In this document: positions 17,984-29,543 of the stretch, piece by piece
Position numbering within the stretch: the stretch's first letter is position 1
Layout of the letters: every line of letters begins with the position of its first letter
Assembly: GCA_021792835.1 (NCBI GenBank)
Contig: JAJYTY010000004.1
Span: 1-54,469, forward strand
Source: Pseudomonadota bacterium
Lineage (GTDB): Bacteria; Pseudomonadota; Gammaproteobacteria; Burkholderiales; Burkholderiaceae_C
Reading direction: 5' to 3'
DNA: 54,469 nucleotides
Program-made: the position numbers and the translations under genes
The notes under the pieces: model-generated
What the model saw: only the letters and a program-made list of their open reading frames with translations
What the model was told of the DNA's origin: nothing
The model's database searches: none

Positions 17984-19444
17984 TTGTCTCAGAGACTGAA
18001 ATGCGACCATCTTTGGTGCTCGCCGAATACAAAGCAAGTCCACGGGATGCCGGGTGGCGTCGCCCGGTGCGACGAGGCTCGCACCGTGCTGCCGCCTGAA
18101 TCCCAGGAGGTCCTGGCGCCGGCGCGGACGGTGCCGATCGTGGCGACCGCGCTGGCCCTGGCGCTGGGCCTGGCGCTCGGACTGGCCTGGCTGGATGCGC
18201 GGGAAGCCCACGCCTTGATGCAGCTGCGCCATGGCGCAGCTGCCGCCGCGCTGCGTGGCGGCCTGCTGCGCGGTGCCATGCTGCGCTGGCTCGCCCAGGC
18301 CGCTGCGGTCGCTCTGCTGCTGGCCAACTCGCTGCTGTTCGGCATGCTGCTGCGCGAGCGCCACCGGCACGGTCGGCGCCTGCGCGAGATCGCCGGATTC
18401 AACAGCGCGCTGTTCGACACCGTGGGCGCGCTGCTGCTGGTGATCGACCGCGAGGGACGGGTCGTGCGACTCAACCGCGCGGCGCAGGAATTCATGGGCG
18501 ACGAGCCCGAGCAGCTGCGCCGGCAACCCTTCCTCTGGGTCCGCCACCTGCCACCCGAGCAGCGCGACGAGGTGCTGTCGGTGTTCAAGCGGCTGCTGCA
18601 GGGCGAAGCCATTGCCCGCTACGACAACCCCTGGCTGGACAACGCCGGCCAGCTCCACCAGCTGGAGTGGCGCAACACCGTGCTGCGCGATCGATCCGGG
18701 CAGGCGCGCTGCGTGATCACGCTCGGTGTGGACGTCACCGAGGTCCGCCGCGCCGAAGCCCGGCAGCGGGAGAGCGAGCTGCGCGAGCTCGGGGAGCGCC
18801 GGCGCCTGGAGCAGGAAGTCGTGCGCATCGGCACCGCCGAGCAGGAGCGCATCGGACGCGAGATCCACGACGGCCTGGGCCAGCAGCTGACCGCGCTGGG
18901 CATGCTGTGCGCGTCCTTGCAGCGGCGCCTGGCGGCCCAGGGTCAGTTGCAGGAGATCGATACCCTGCAGCTCATCCAGCGCCATCTGCAGGCAGCGACC
19001 GCCGAGGCCCGCTCGATGGCGCGCGGATTGTCGCCGTTGCACATCGACGGCAACTCGCTGGGTCAGGCGCTGGAGGCGCTGGTGGACGACGTGCACCGCG
19101 GCGCCGGGGTGAGTTGCCGCTTCGCCATGCGTGGAGACTCCGCCGGCATCGACGAGGATGTCGCCACGCACCTGTACCGCATCGCGCAGGAGGCCCTGAA
19201 CAACGCGCTCAAGCACGCGCGCGCCATGCAGGTCTCGGTCCACCTCGACGCGACCCCCTATCGGGTGCGGGTCATGGTGCGCGACAACGGCGTGGGACTG
19301 GGCGCCGCCCCGCGCGACAACCTGGGAATGCCGATCATGCGCCACCGCGCGGCGGTGATCGGCGCGGTGTTGCGCGTGGATTCATCGCCCGCCGGCACCA
19401 CGGTGCGCTGCACCTGGCGCAGGCCCCAGGCGCCGTCGCGCTGA
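17984..19444 (+). CDS. PAS-containing NarX/DegS-type sensor histidine kinase (start uncertain; ATG at 18047 also possible)
   Basis: TM region, PAS-like LLLVIDREGRVVRLNRAAQEFMG, HisKA_3 RIGREIHDGLGQQLTALGML, HATPase ALNNALKHARA...VRDNGVGLG. Confidence 0.88.
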   Translation: MSQRLKCDHLWCSPNTKQVHGMPGGVARCDEARTVLPPESQEVLAPARTVPIVATALALALGLALGLAWLDAREAHALMQLRHGAAAAALRGGLLRGAMLRWLAQAAAVALLLANSLLFGMLLRERHRHGRRLREIAGFNSALFDTVGALLLVIDREGRVVRLNRAAQEFMGDEPEQLRRQPFLWVRHLPPEQRDEVLSVFKRLLQGEAIARYDNPWLDNAGQLHQLEWRNTVLRDRSGQARCVITLGVDVTEVRRAEARQRESELRELGERRRLEQEVVRIGTAEQERIGREIHDGLGQQLTALGMLCASLQRRLAAQGQLQEIDTLQLIQRHLQAATAEARSMARGLSPLHIDGNSLGQALEALVDDVHRGAGVSCRFAMRGDSAGIDEDVATHLYRIAQEALNNALKHARAMQVSVHLDATPYRVRVMVRDNGVGLGAAPRDNLGMPIMRHRAAVIGAVLRVDSSPAGTTVRCTWRRPQAPSR

Positions 19445-19522
19445 AATCCGCGAGGCCGGGTAGGATCACGCCGCTGTGCGGCGCGATCGCGCGAACGCGC
19501 GCCCCCCACCCCGGAGCCCTCG

Positions 19523-20728
19523 ATGAATCGCACGACCGGCACGAGCGTGCCACTGCTGGTACTGGCATCCACGCTGGCGCTCGGGCTGCTCGCGGGCTGC
19601 GACAGGAATCCGCCGCCGCGGCCGGCGCCACCGCCGCGCGTCTACACGATGCGCGTGGAGCCCTCCAGCATCGCGCTGCGCCGGCAATTCGTGGGCCGCG
19701 TATCGGCCTGGCGCAGCGCCAACGTGGTCGCTCGCGTGGCCGGGGTGCTGCAACGCAGGACCTACCGTGAAGGCAGCGAGGTACGCCGCGGCCAGCCGTT
19801 GTTCCAGATCGACCCGTCCTACTACCAGGCGCAGCTCGACAGCGACCGCGCGCTGCTCGCCGAGGATCGCGCCACCTTCGACAACGACCGGCTGACCGTG
19901 GCGCGCGACCGCGCGCTGCTGCGCATCGGCTCGGTATCGCGACAAAGCGTCGACAACGACCAGGCGGCCGCTCGCGCGGCCGCCGCCAAGGTGCAGGCCG
20001 ACCAGGCGCAGCTCGAACTCGCGCGCCTGAACCTGGGCTACACGCGCGTCGTGGCGCCGATCTCCGGCATCGCCGGGCAGCAGCAGCTGACGGTCGGCGC
20101 CACCGTCGGCAACGGCACCAGCGACGGCGGCGCCGGCGGAACCCTGCTGACCACCATCCAGGACATCCGGCGGGTCTACGTGAACTTCACCATCAGTGCG
20201 TCCGAGCTGCTCGCGCTGCGCCAGGCGCGGGAGCAGGGCCGCCTGCGCCCCGCCGGGCACGACGCCGGCGACGTGCGCATCGAACTGCCGGGCGGTATGC
20301 GCTACGCGCAGCCGGCCACGCTCGACTTCTCCGGCGTGCTGGTCAACGCCTCCACCGGCACGGTGGACATGCGGGCGATCGCGCCCAACCCGCGGCAGCT
20401 GCTGCTGCCGGGAATGTTCGTCACCCTCGACGTCGAGCTCGGGCGGCGCGACGGCGTGTTCCTGGTTCCGCAACCGGCGCTGCAGCGCGACCCCAACGGC
20501 GCCTACCTGCTGCTGGTGGACGCGGCCGGCAAGGTCGTGCGCAGGAACGTCGAGGCGCACGACACCTTCGGTCACGACTGGGTGGTCACGCGGGGGCTGA
20601 CGGCCGGGGATCGGGTGATCGTCTCCGGACTGCAGCAGGCGCGCGAGGGGCAGCGCGTGCGCGCGCTGGCCTGGCGCGGCGACGCGGGCGCGCCTGCGGC
20701 GCCGGCCGCGTCGGGCGCCGCGCACTGA
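19523..20728 (+). CDS. RND efflux periplasmic adaptor (MexA/AcrA family)
   Basis: Lipoprotein signal LLAGCDRNPPPRPAPPPRVYTMRVEPSSIALRRQFVGRVSAWRSANVVARVAGVLQRRTYREGSEVRRGQPLFQIDPSYYQAQL. Confidence 0.92.
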   Translation: MNRTTGTSVPLLVLASTLALGLLAGCDRNPPPRPAPPPRVYTMRVEPSSIALRRQFVGRVSAWRSANVVARVAGVLQRRTYREGSEVRRGQPLFQIDPSYYQAQLDSDRALLAEDRATFDNDRLTVARDRALLRIGSVSRQSVDNDQAAARAAAAKVQADQAQLELARLNLGYTRVVAPISGIAGQQQLTVGATVGNGTSDGGAGGTLLTTIQDIRRVYVNFTISASELLALRQAREQGRLRPAGHDAGDVRIELPGGMRYAQPATLDFSGVLVNASTGTVDMRAIAPNPRQLLLPGMFVTLDVELGRRDGVFLVPQPALQRDPNGAYLLLVDAAGKVVRRNVEAHDTFGHDWVVTRGLTAGDRVIVSGLQQAREGQRVRALAWRGDAGAPAAPAASGAAH

Positions 20729-20742
20729 GCCGGGGACGCGCC

Positions 20743-23700
20743 GTGCCGAATTTCTTCATCCAGCGCCCGGTGTTCGCGTGGGTGATCGCGATCCTGATCG
20801 TGTTGTTCGGCGTGCTGTCGCTGCGCACGATGGGTGTGTCCGCCTACCCGGACATCGCCCCGCCGCAGGTGACCATCAACGCCAGCTACCCCGGCGCCAA
20901 CGCGCAGACCATGGAGACCGCGGTCACCCAGGTCATCGAGCAGCAGCTCACCGGGATCGACAACCTGCTGTATTTCAGTTCGAGCTCGGGTTCCAACGGG
21001 CAGACCCAGATCACGCTGACCTTCGCCACCGGAACCAACCCCGACATCGCGCAGGTGCAGGTGCAGAACAAGGTGAACCTGGCGACCCCTCTGCTGCCCG
21101 CCCCGGTGGTGCAGCAGGGCATCACGGTGGCCAAGGCCAGCCCCGACATCCTGCTGTTCATCGCGCTGCGATCCAGCGACCCGTCGATCACCGGCACCCG
21201 GCTCAGCGACCTCGTGGCCTCGCAGATCCAGCCCGCGGTGGCGCGCATCAACGGCGTCGGCAACACTTTCGTGCTGGGTTCGGAATACGCGGTGCGCATC
21301 TGGCTGGACCCGGACAAGCTCGCCTCGTACGGGTTGTCGACGACCCAGGTGCTCAGCGCCATCCAGGCCCAGAACGGCCAGTTCGCGGCCGGCGCGATCG
21401 GCGCCGCACCGGCGCTGAAGGGGCAGGAGTTCACGGCCAGCGTGTCCGGCGACAAGCTGTTCACGTCGCTGCAGCAGTTTCGCGACATCGTGCTGCGCGC
21501 CACCCCCGGCGGCAGCGTGGTGCGCCTGGGCGACGTGGCGCGCGTGCGCTTCGGCGGGCAGGCCTACGGCCAGGCGACCACCGTCGACGGGCATCCGGCG
21601 GGCGGGCTCGCGGTGTTCCTCACCCCCGGCGCCAACGCGCTCAAGGTGGACAGCGCGATCCGCGCCGAAATGGCCTCGCTGGGACGCGCGCTGCCCAGAG
21701 GCGTGAGCTGGAGCATTCCGCACGACACCGCGCCGTTCATCACGGCGTCGATCCGCGACGTGCTGATCACGCTGGTGGAGGCGGTGGGGCTGGTGTTCCT
21801 GGTGATGCTGGTGTTCCTGCAGAACCTGCGCGCGACCCTGATCCCCACGCTGGTCATCCCGGTGGCGCTGCTCGGCACCACCATCGGCCTGTCGCTGCTG
21901 CATTACACGATCAACCAGCTCACGCTGTTCGGCATGGTGCTGGCCATCGGCATCGTCGTCGACGACGCGATCGTCGTGATCGAGAACGTCGAGCGCATCA
22001 TGACCGAGGAGCGGCTGGCGCCGCGCATCGCCACGCGCAAGGCCATGCGCCAGATCACCGGTGCCATCGTCGCCATCACGGTGGTGCTGACGGCGGTGTT
22101 CGTGCCGTCGGCGCTGCAGCCCGGCGCGACGGGGATCATCTACGCCCAGTTCGCGCTGACCATCGCCCTGTCGATGGCCTTCTCGGCCTTTCTCGCGCTG
22201 TCGTTCACGCCCGCGCTGTGCGCGGCGCTGCTGCGCCCGGAGCGTCACGAGGGGCGCCATTTCGTGTTCCGCTGGTTCGACCGCGGCTTCAACAGCACGG
22301 CGCATGCCTACCAGGCACACGTGGGCCGCGCGATCCGGCATGCGCCGCGCTGGATGATGCTGTTCGTGCTGCTGTGCGCGCTGACGGCCTTCCTGTACAC
22401 GCGCATGCCGACCAGTTTCGTTCCGGCCGAGGACCAGGGCGTCGTGCTGGCGCTGGTCGAGCTGCCGCCCGGGGCGACCCTGCAGCGCACCGCGCACGTG
22501 ATGACCGAGATCCGCGAGCGCCTCGCGCACAGCCCGCTGGCCAGGGACATCCAGGAGATCTTCCAGCCCGAGGGTTTCAGCTTCGTCGGCCGCAGCGAGA
22601 ACGTCGGCATGTCCTTCATCCACCTGACCGACTGGAGTCGCAGGTCGTTGACGGCGATGCAGATGATCCCGCGCATGAACAAGCTGTTCGCCACCATCCC
22701 CGACGCACGCGTGCTGGCAGCCAACCTGCCGACCATCCGCGGCCTGAGCCAGCTCGGCGGGATCGACCTGTACCTGGTGGCGCGCGCCGGGCAGAGCCAC
22801 CAGCAGCTGCAGGCGGCGGCGCGCACCCTGATCGCCGACGCCGCGAAGAGCCCCGTGCTGTCGCAGCTGCGCGAGAACGCGCTGCCCAGCGCGCCGCAGC
22901 TCGACATCTCCCTGCATCGTGTGGAGGCGGCATCGATGGGGTTGTCGCTGAGCGACGTGTACGCCACCATCGGCATGGAACTGGCGCCGCGCTACGTCGA
23001 CCAGATGTCCTATGAAGGCCGCATCAAGCAGGTGTACATCCAGGACGACGCGAAGTACCGCATGGGCCCGGATGCGCTGCATCACCTGTACACGCCCAGC
23101 GGCGCGGCGCCCGCCGGCAGCGCGGCGCCGAAGCCGGCGCCGGCCGGCTCCGCGGCAGCCCCTTCCGACATGGTGCCGCTGTCCAGCGTCATCGCGACCC
23201 ATTGGAGCGTCGGTCCCTCCGCGCTGCAGCGCTACGACGGCTACCCGGCGGTGGAGATCATCGGCAGCCCGGGCGCGGGCTACACCACCGGGCAGGCGAT
23301 GCACGAGGTGCGCAAGCTGATCGACACGTCGCTGCCGCCGGGCTACGGCGTCGAATGGACCGGCCAGTCCTACCAGGAAAGGCTGGCGGGCGACTCGGCG
23401 CCGATGCTCATGGGGCTGTCCATCCTGGTCGTGTTCCTCGCGCTGGCGGCGCTGTACGAGAGCTGGTCGACCCCGGTGGCGGTGCTGCTGGTCGTGCCGC
23501 TGGGGCTGCTGGGCATGCTCGTGCTGGACATGCTGTCGGGAATTCCCAACGACATCTTCTTCAAGATCGGGCTGGTCACGGTGATCGGGCTGGCGGCGAA
23601 GAACGCGATCCTGATCGTCGAGTTCGCGCTGCAGGCGCAGGCCGAGGGCGCCACGCTGTTCGAGGCCGTCACCGGCGCGGCGCGGCTGCGCCTGCGCCCG

Positions 23701-23955
23701 ATCCTGATGACCTCCTTCGCCTTCATCCTCGGCGTGCTGCCGCTGGTGCTGTCCAGCGGGGCCGGCGCAGCGTCGCGGCGCGAGATCGGCACCGGGGTGA
23801 TCGGAGGCATGCTGTGCGCGACCCTGTTCGGGCTGCTGCTGATCCCGGTGTTCTACGTCACTGTGCGTCGGCTGATCGGCCACGGCCTGCACCATCGCGC
23901 ACCGCCGGCCGGCGAGGACGATGAAGCAGCGCCGCCACGCGACCCTGAATCCTGA
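20743..23955 (+). CDS. RND efflux inner-membrane pump (HAE-1/AcrB family), GTG start
   Basis: MPNFFIQRPVFAWVIAILIVLFGVLSLRTMGVSAYPDIAPPQVTINASYPGANAQTMETAVTQVIEQQLTGIDNLLYFSSSS; FGMVLAIGIVVDDAIVVIENVERIM; follows the adaptor. Confidence 0.95.
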   Translation: MPNFFIQRPVFAWVIAILIVLFGVLSLRTMGVSAYPDIAPPQVTINASYPGANAQTMETAVTQVIEQQLTGIDNLLYFSSSSGSNGQTQITLTFATGTNPDIAQVQVQNKVNLATPLLPAPVVQQGITVAKASPDILLFIALRSSDPSITGTRLSDLVASQIQPAVARINGVGNTFVLGSEYAVRIWLDPDKLASYGLSTTQVLSAIQAQNGQFAAGAIGAAPALKGQEFTASVSGDKLFTSLQQFRDIVLRATPGGSVVRLGDVARVRFGGQAYGQATTVDGHPAGGLAVFLTPGANALKVDSAIRAEMASLGRALPRGVSWSIPHDTAPFITASIRDVLITLVEAVGLVFLVMLVFLQNLRATLIPTLVIPVALLGTTIGLSLLHYTINQLTLFGMVLAIGIVVDDAIVVIENVERIMTEERLAPRIATRKAMRQITGAIVAITVVLTAVFVPSALQPGATGIIYAQFALTIALSMAFSAFLALSFTPALCAALLRPERHEGRHFVFRWFDRGFNSTAHAYQAHVGRAIRHAPRWMMLFVLLCALTAFLYTRMPTSFVPAEDQGVVLALVELPPGATLQRTAHVMTEIRERLAHSPLARDIQEIFQPEGFSFVGRSENVGMSFIHLTDWSRRSLTAMQMIPRMNKLFATIPDARVLAANLPTIRGLSQLGGIDLYLVARAGQSHQQLQAAARTLIADAAKSPVLSQLRENALPSAPQLDISLHRVEAASMGLSLSDVYATIGMELAPRYVDQMSYEGRIKQVYIQDDAKYRMGPDALHHLYTPSGAAPAGSAAPKPAPAGSAAAPSDMVPLSSVIATHWSVGPSALQRYDGYPAVEIIGSPGAGYTTGQAMHEVRKLIDTSLPPGYGVEWTGQSYQERLAGDSAPMLMGLSILVVFLALAALYESWSTPVAVLLVVPLGLLGMLVLDMLSGIPNDIFFKIGLVTVIGLAAKNAILIVEFALQAQAEGATLFEAVTGAARLRLRPILMTSFAFILGVLPLVLSSGAGAASRREIGTGVIGGMLCATLFGLLLIPVFYVTVRRLIGHGLHHRAPPAGEDDEAAPPRDPES

Positions 23956-24070
23956 ACAAGCTGCGGATCATGGGCTCATGACTTGCTTCTTCGTAAGCAG
24001 AACCAAGGATCGACCGGTATAGCATCGGGGTCGCGCCGCCACTGGTGCTGCGGCGCCTGGAGGCCATGCC

Positions 24071-25714
24071 GTGAATCCGGGGAACCCCTATGAACTCGGG
24101 CTGGACAAGAATCCGGCCAACTTCGTGGCGCTGTCGCCGCTGAGTTTTCTGGCTCGCAGCGCGCAGGTCTACCCGCATGCGACCGCGCTGATCTACGGCG
24201 AGCAGCGGCAGGACTGGAACAGCACCTACCGGCGCTGCAGGCGCCTGGCCGGCGCGCTCGCCGCGCGCGGAATCGGCCGCGGCGACACCGTGGCGGTGAT
24301 GCTGCCGAATGTCCCGGCGATGTTCGAGGCGCACTTCGGGGTGCCGATGTGCGGCGCGGTGCTCAACACCCTGAACACGCGCCTGGACGCCGAGGCCATC
24401 GCCTTCATGCTCGACCACGGCCAGGCGAAGGTGCTGATCGCCGACCGCGAGTTCGCGCCGGTGCTGCACAAGGCGCTGGCCATGCTGGGCAGCCGGCGCC
24501 CGCTGGTGGTGCAGGTCGATGACGACGCCGCGCCGCCGGCGGCGCCGCTGGGCGAACTGGAGTATGAACAGCTGCTGGCCGAGGGTGCCGAGGACTACGC
24601 GTGGCAACTGCCGGCCGACGAGTGGGACGCCATCTCGCTGAACTACACCTCGGGCACCACCGGCAACCCGAAGGGCGTGGTCACGCACCACCGCGGCGCC
24701 TACCTGAACGCGGCCAACAACGTGATCGCGTGGACCCTTCCGCACCACCCGGTCTATCTGTGGACCCTGCCGATGTTCCACTGCAACGGCTGGTGCTTCC
24801 CATGGACCATGGCGCTGGTGGCCGGCACCAGCGTGTGCCTGCGCCGGGTCGACCCGGCGCTGATCTTCCCGCTGATCCGCGAACACCGGGTCAGCCACAT
24901 GTGCGGCGCGCCGATCGTCTACGGCATGCTGATCAACGCCCCGGCCGAACTGCGCGCCGGCATCGGCCACAAGGTGGCCGGCCTGATCGCCGGCGCGGCG
25001 CCGCCGCTGGCGGTGATCGAGGGCTGCGAGGCGGCGGGCATCGAGCTGACCCACGTGTACGGACTGACGGAGGTCTACGGCCCCGCCGCGGTGTGCGCCA
25101 AGCAGCCGCATTGGGAACAGCTGCCGCTGGACGAGTGGGCCCGGCTCAACGGCCGCCAGGGCGTGCCCTACCCGCTGCAGGAGGCCATCGCGGTGCTCGA
25201 CCCGAGGACCGGGCAGCCGGTGCCGGCCGACGGACAGAGCATCGGCGAGGTGTGTTTTCGTGGCAACGTGGTGATGAAGGGCTACCTGAAGAACCCGGGC
25301 GCCACCGCCGAGTCCTTCGAGGGCGGTTGGTTCCACACCGGCGACCTGGCCGTGGTGCACGGCGACGGCTACGTGAAGATCACCGACCGCAGCAAGGACA
25401 TCATCATCTCCGGCGGCGAGAACATCAGCTCCATCGAGGTCGAGGATGCGCTGCATCGCCACCCCGCGGTGCTGGCCGCCGCGGTGGTCGCGCAACCGGA
25501 CCCCAAATGGGGCGAGGTGCCCTGCGCCTTCGTCGAGCTCAAGCCGGGCGCGCAGGTCGGCGAGGACGAGCTGATCGAGTTCTGCCGCGGCATGCTGGCG
25601 CGCTTCAAGGTGCCGAAGAAGATCGTGTTCGGCGAGGTGCCGAAGACCTCCACCGGCAAGATCCAGAAGTTCGTGCTGCGCGACCGCGCCAGGTCGCGCA
25701 GCGCCATCGAGTAG
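24071..25714 (+). CDS. Acyl-CoA synthetase (AMP-dependent ligase, medium-chain/DmdB-like)
   Basis: LNYTSGTTGNPKGVVTHHRGAYLNAANN AMP-binding motif; GGWFHTGDLAVVHGDGYVKITDRSKDIIISGGENISSIEVEDAL. Confidence 0.93.
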   Translation: MNPGNPYELGLDKNPANFVALSPLSFLARSAQVYPHATALIYGEQRQDWNSTYRRCRRLAGALAARGIGRGDTVAVMLPNVPAMFEAHFGVPMCGAVLNTLNTRLDAEAIAFMLDHGQAKVLIADREFAPVLHKALAMLGSRRPLVVQVDDDAAPPAAPLGELEYEQLLAEGAEDYAWQLPADEWDAISLNYTSGTTGNPKGVVTHHRGAYLNAANNVIAWTLPHHPVYLWTLPMFHCNGWCFPWTMALVAGTSVCLRRVDPALIFPLIREHRVSHMCGAPIVYGMLINAPAELRAGIGHKVAGLIAGAAPPLAVIEGCEAAGIELTHVYGLTEVYGPAAVCAKQPHWEQLPLDEWARLNGRQGVPYPLQEAIAVLDPRTGQPVPADGQSIGEVCFRGNVVMKGYLKNPGATAESFEGGWFHTGDLAVVHGDGYVKITDRSKDIIISGGENISSIEVEDALHRHPAVLAAAVVAQPDPKWGEVPCAFVELKPGAQVGEDELIEFCRGMLARFKVPKKIVFGEVPKTSTGKIQKFVLRDRARSRSAIE

Positions 25715-25717
25715 CGC

Positions 25718-26425
25718 TCAGTCGGCGCAGGCCGCCGGCGGGATCGCGCGCGCGATCCCGCCGTAGGCGTCGAGCATGCGCTCGACCCACGCGGCGACCG
25801 GGTCGTCCGCGCCCAGCAGCGCGACCGGGCTGACCGTGCGCGCCCACTGGAACGCGCCGAACACCACGTGGTCGGCGTAGTACGGCGAGTCGCCGCTGAC
25901 GTAGGGCTGCGCGGCCAGCGTGCTGCGCAGCGGCGCCAGCACCCGGCGCAGCGCGTCGAGCGAGGGCTCGCGCTGCGCCGCCAGCGATTCCAGGCTCTGC
26001 CCGAACGCGGCTTCGCGGCTGCTGCGGAAGTACGCACGATCCTTCTCGTGCAGGATGGCCGGAATGTCGGGGACCACCACCCGCGCCACCGCCGGGTGCA
26101 GGGTCTCGCTGGTCCACTGGTTGATGAAGCGCGCCAGCGCATGCCCCGGCGCGGGGCCGAACAGCGACGGCGCCTGCGGGTACGCCTGCTCGAGGTGCTC
26201 GGCGATGGCCCAGCTGTCGTGCAGCCAGCGATCTCCGTCGACCAGCACCGGCACCTTGCCCTGCCCGGTCGCGGCGATCGCCTGCTTTTCCGTGAAACGC
26301 CACGGCAGCGTGTCCACCGGAAGGCCCTTGTGCGCGAGCGCCAGGCGCGTGCGCCAGCAATTGGGGCTGAAACGCAGGCGCTCGTCGGCGCCCGCCAGGT
26401 CGAACAGACGAAGCGGCTGGTTCAT
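25718..26425 (-). CDS. Glutathione S-transferase family protein
   Basis: MNQPLRLFDLAGADERLRFSPNCWRTRLALAHKGLPVDTLPWRFTEKQAIAATGQGKVPVLVDGDRWLHDSWAIAEHLEQAYP. Confidence 0.88.
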   Translation of the reverse strand: MNQPLRLFDLAGADERLRFSPNCWRTRLALAHKGLPVDTLPWRFTEKQAIAATGQGKVPVLVDGDRWLHDSWAIAEHLEQAYPQAPSLFGPAPGHALARFINQWTSETLHPAVARVVVPDIPAILHEKDRAYFRSSREAAFGQSLESLAAQREPSLDALRRVLAPLRSTLAAQPYVSGDSPYYADHVVFGAFQWARTVSPVALLGADDPVAAWVERMLDAYGGIARAIPPAACAD

Positions 26426-26450
26426 GGCGAGGGTGCGGGAGTTCGCTGCA

Positions 26451-28592
<2,142 letters not shown>

Positions 28593-28648
28593 CGCGGGGA
28601 TCTCCGGGTCGAACTCGAGGGCGGGCGGCCGAAGGCACGTGGACACGG

Positions 28649-28669
28649 GGCACGCGGCACGCGGCACGC
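28649..28669. repeat. Three tandem copies of GGCACGC
   Basis: GGCACGC at 28649-28655, 28656-28662 and 28663-28669. Confidence 0.8.
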
Positions 28670-28674
28670 TCGAC

Positions 28675-28705
28675 ACGATAAACCTTCGAGCCGCCCAGGG
28701 GTCAA
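28675..28705 (-). promoter_or_regulatory. MerR-type promoter candidate for the P-type ATPase
   Basis: Minus strand TTGACC (28705-28700), exactly 19-bp spacer (28699-28681), TATCGT (28680-28675). The overlong 19-bp spacer is the hallmark of MerR/ZntR/CueR-controlled promoters. Confidence 0.55.
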
Positions 28706-28922
28706 GCCCCTGCTGCCAGCGCGGTCGAGCCTGCTGTTCATGCCCAATAAGGTCGCGGCAACGTGTTGCCGCCGACGGAAACCTTGGTGTTGCCGGCGCC
28801 TGCAACCGGCCAGGAGCCGATGCGCGTGCCCCACTGTCTCCATGATTTGCTCATGGTGACAGCGCGCAGAATGGGGCTGGGTGCTACAGTGCACGCATCA
28901 CGTAACACACGAGGGCCAGGGG

Positions 28923-29210
28923 ATGAGCGAAGCGACCTTCACCTTCAGAGTCGACGACGACTTGAAGAAGCAATTCACGCTGGCAGCCAAGGAACGCGAT
29001 CGCACCGGTGCGCAGTTGCTGCGGGATTTCATGCGTGAGTTTGTCCGGCAGCAGCAAGACGCCGCCGCGCACGATGCGTGGTTTCGCCACCAGGTTCAAG
29101 CTGGCCTCGATTCCGCGAACGCCGGGCGACTGACGCCCGATGATCAAGTCGAGGCGCGGTTTGCCGCGCGCCGAGCAGCGACCCGGCGACGACTCGAGCC
29201 TTCTCGTTGA
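28923..29210 (+). CDS. Ribbon-helix-helix antitoxin of a RelE/ParE-type TA module
   Basis: MSEATFTFRVDDDLKKQFTLAAKERDRTGAQLLRDFMREFVRQQQ...AGRLTPDDQVEARFAARR; overlaps the toxin start by 4 nt. Confidence 0.82.
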   Translation: MSEATFTFRVDDDLKKQFTLAAKERDRTGAQLLRDFMREFVRQQQDAAAHDAWFRHQVQAGLDSANAGRLTPDDQVEARFAARRAATRRRLEPSR

Positions 29211-29460
29211 TGGAGCTGCGATGGACTCCCCAGGCCATCGCGGACCGCGAGGCGATCTATGAGCATGTCGAGGCAGACAATCCCGCGGCAGCTCTTGCCC
29301 TCGACGAACTGTTCGCCGCCTGTGCCGCCAGACTGATCGACCATCCCGGCCTCGGCCGCGCCGGGCGGGTCGAGGGCACGCGCTGGAAGATGTCGTTCTA
29401 TCGGAGTCGGGTTGCCGACGGCGATGCTGTTCGTGCGCGAGACCCTACCGGGGCCAGGCG
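29207..29460 (+). pseudogene. ParE/RelE-type toxin, C-terminal third apparently degraded
   Basis: MELRWTPQAIADREAIYEHVEADNPAAALALDELFAACAARLIDHPGLGRAGRVEGTR is a typical ParE N-terminus; the following core strands are replaced by WKMSFYRSRVADGDAVRARDPTGARRRAP and the frame runs through the next gene. End coordinate approximate. Confidence 0.55.
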
Positions 29461-29543
29461 GCGCGCGCCGTCCAAGCACACCGCGCGGCGGCATTGTGTA
29501 GTAAGGTCGCAGGGTTCGTTCCCCACCAACCCCTACCGCCTCC

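Noticed and set aside
20572-23895. 1107-aa minus ORF opposite the RND pump
   Set aside because: His/Arg/Gln-rich antisense shadow of a well-supported AcrB-family gene.
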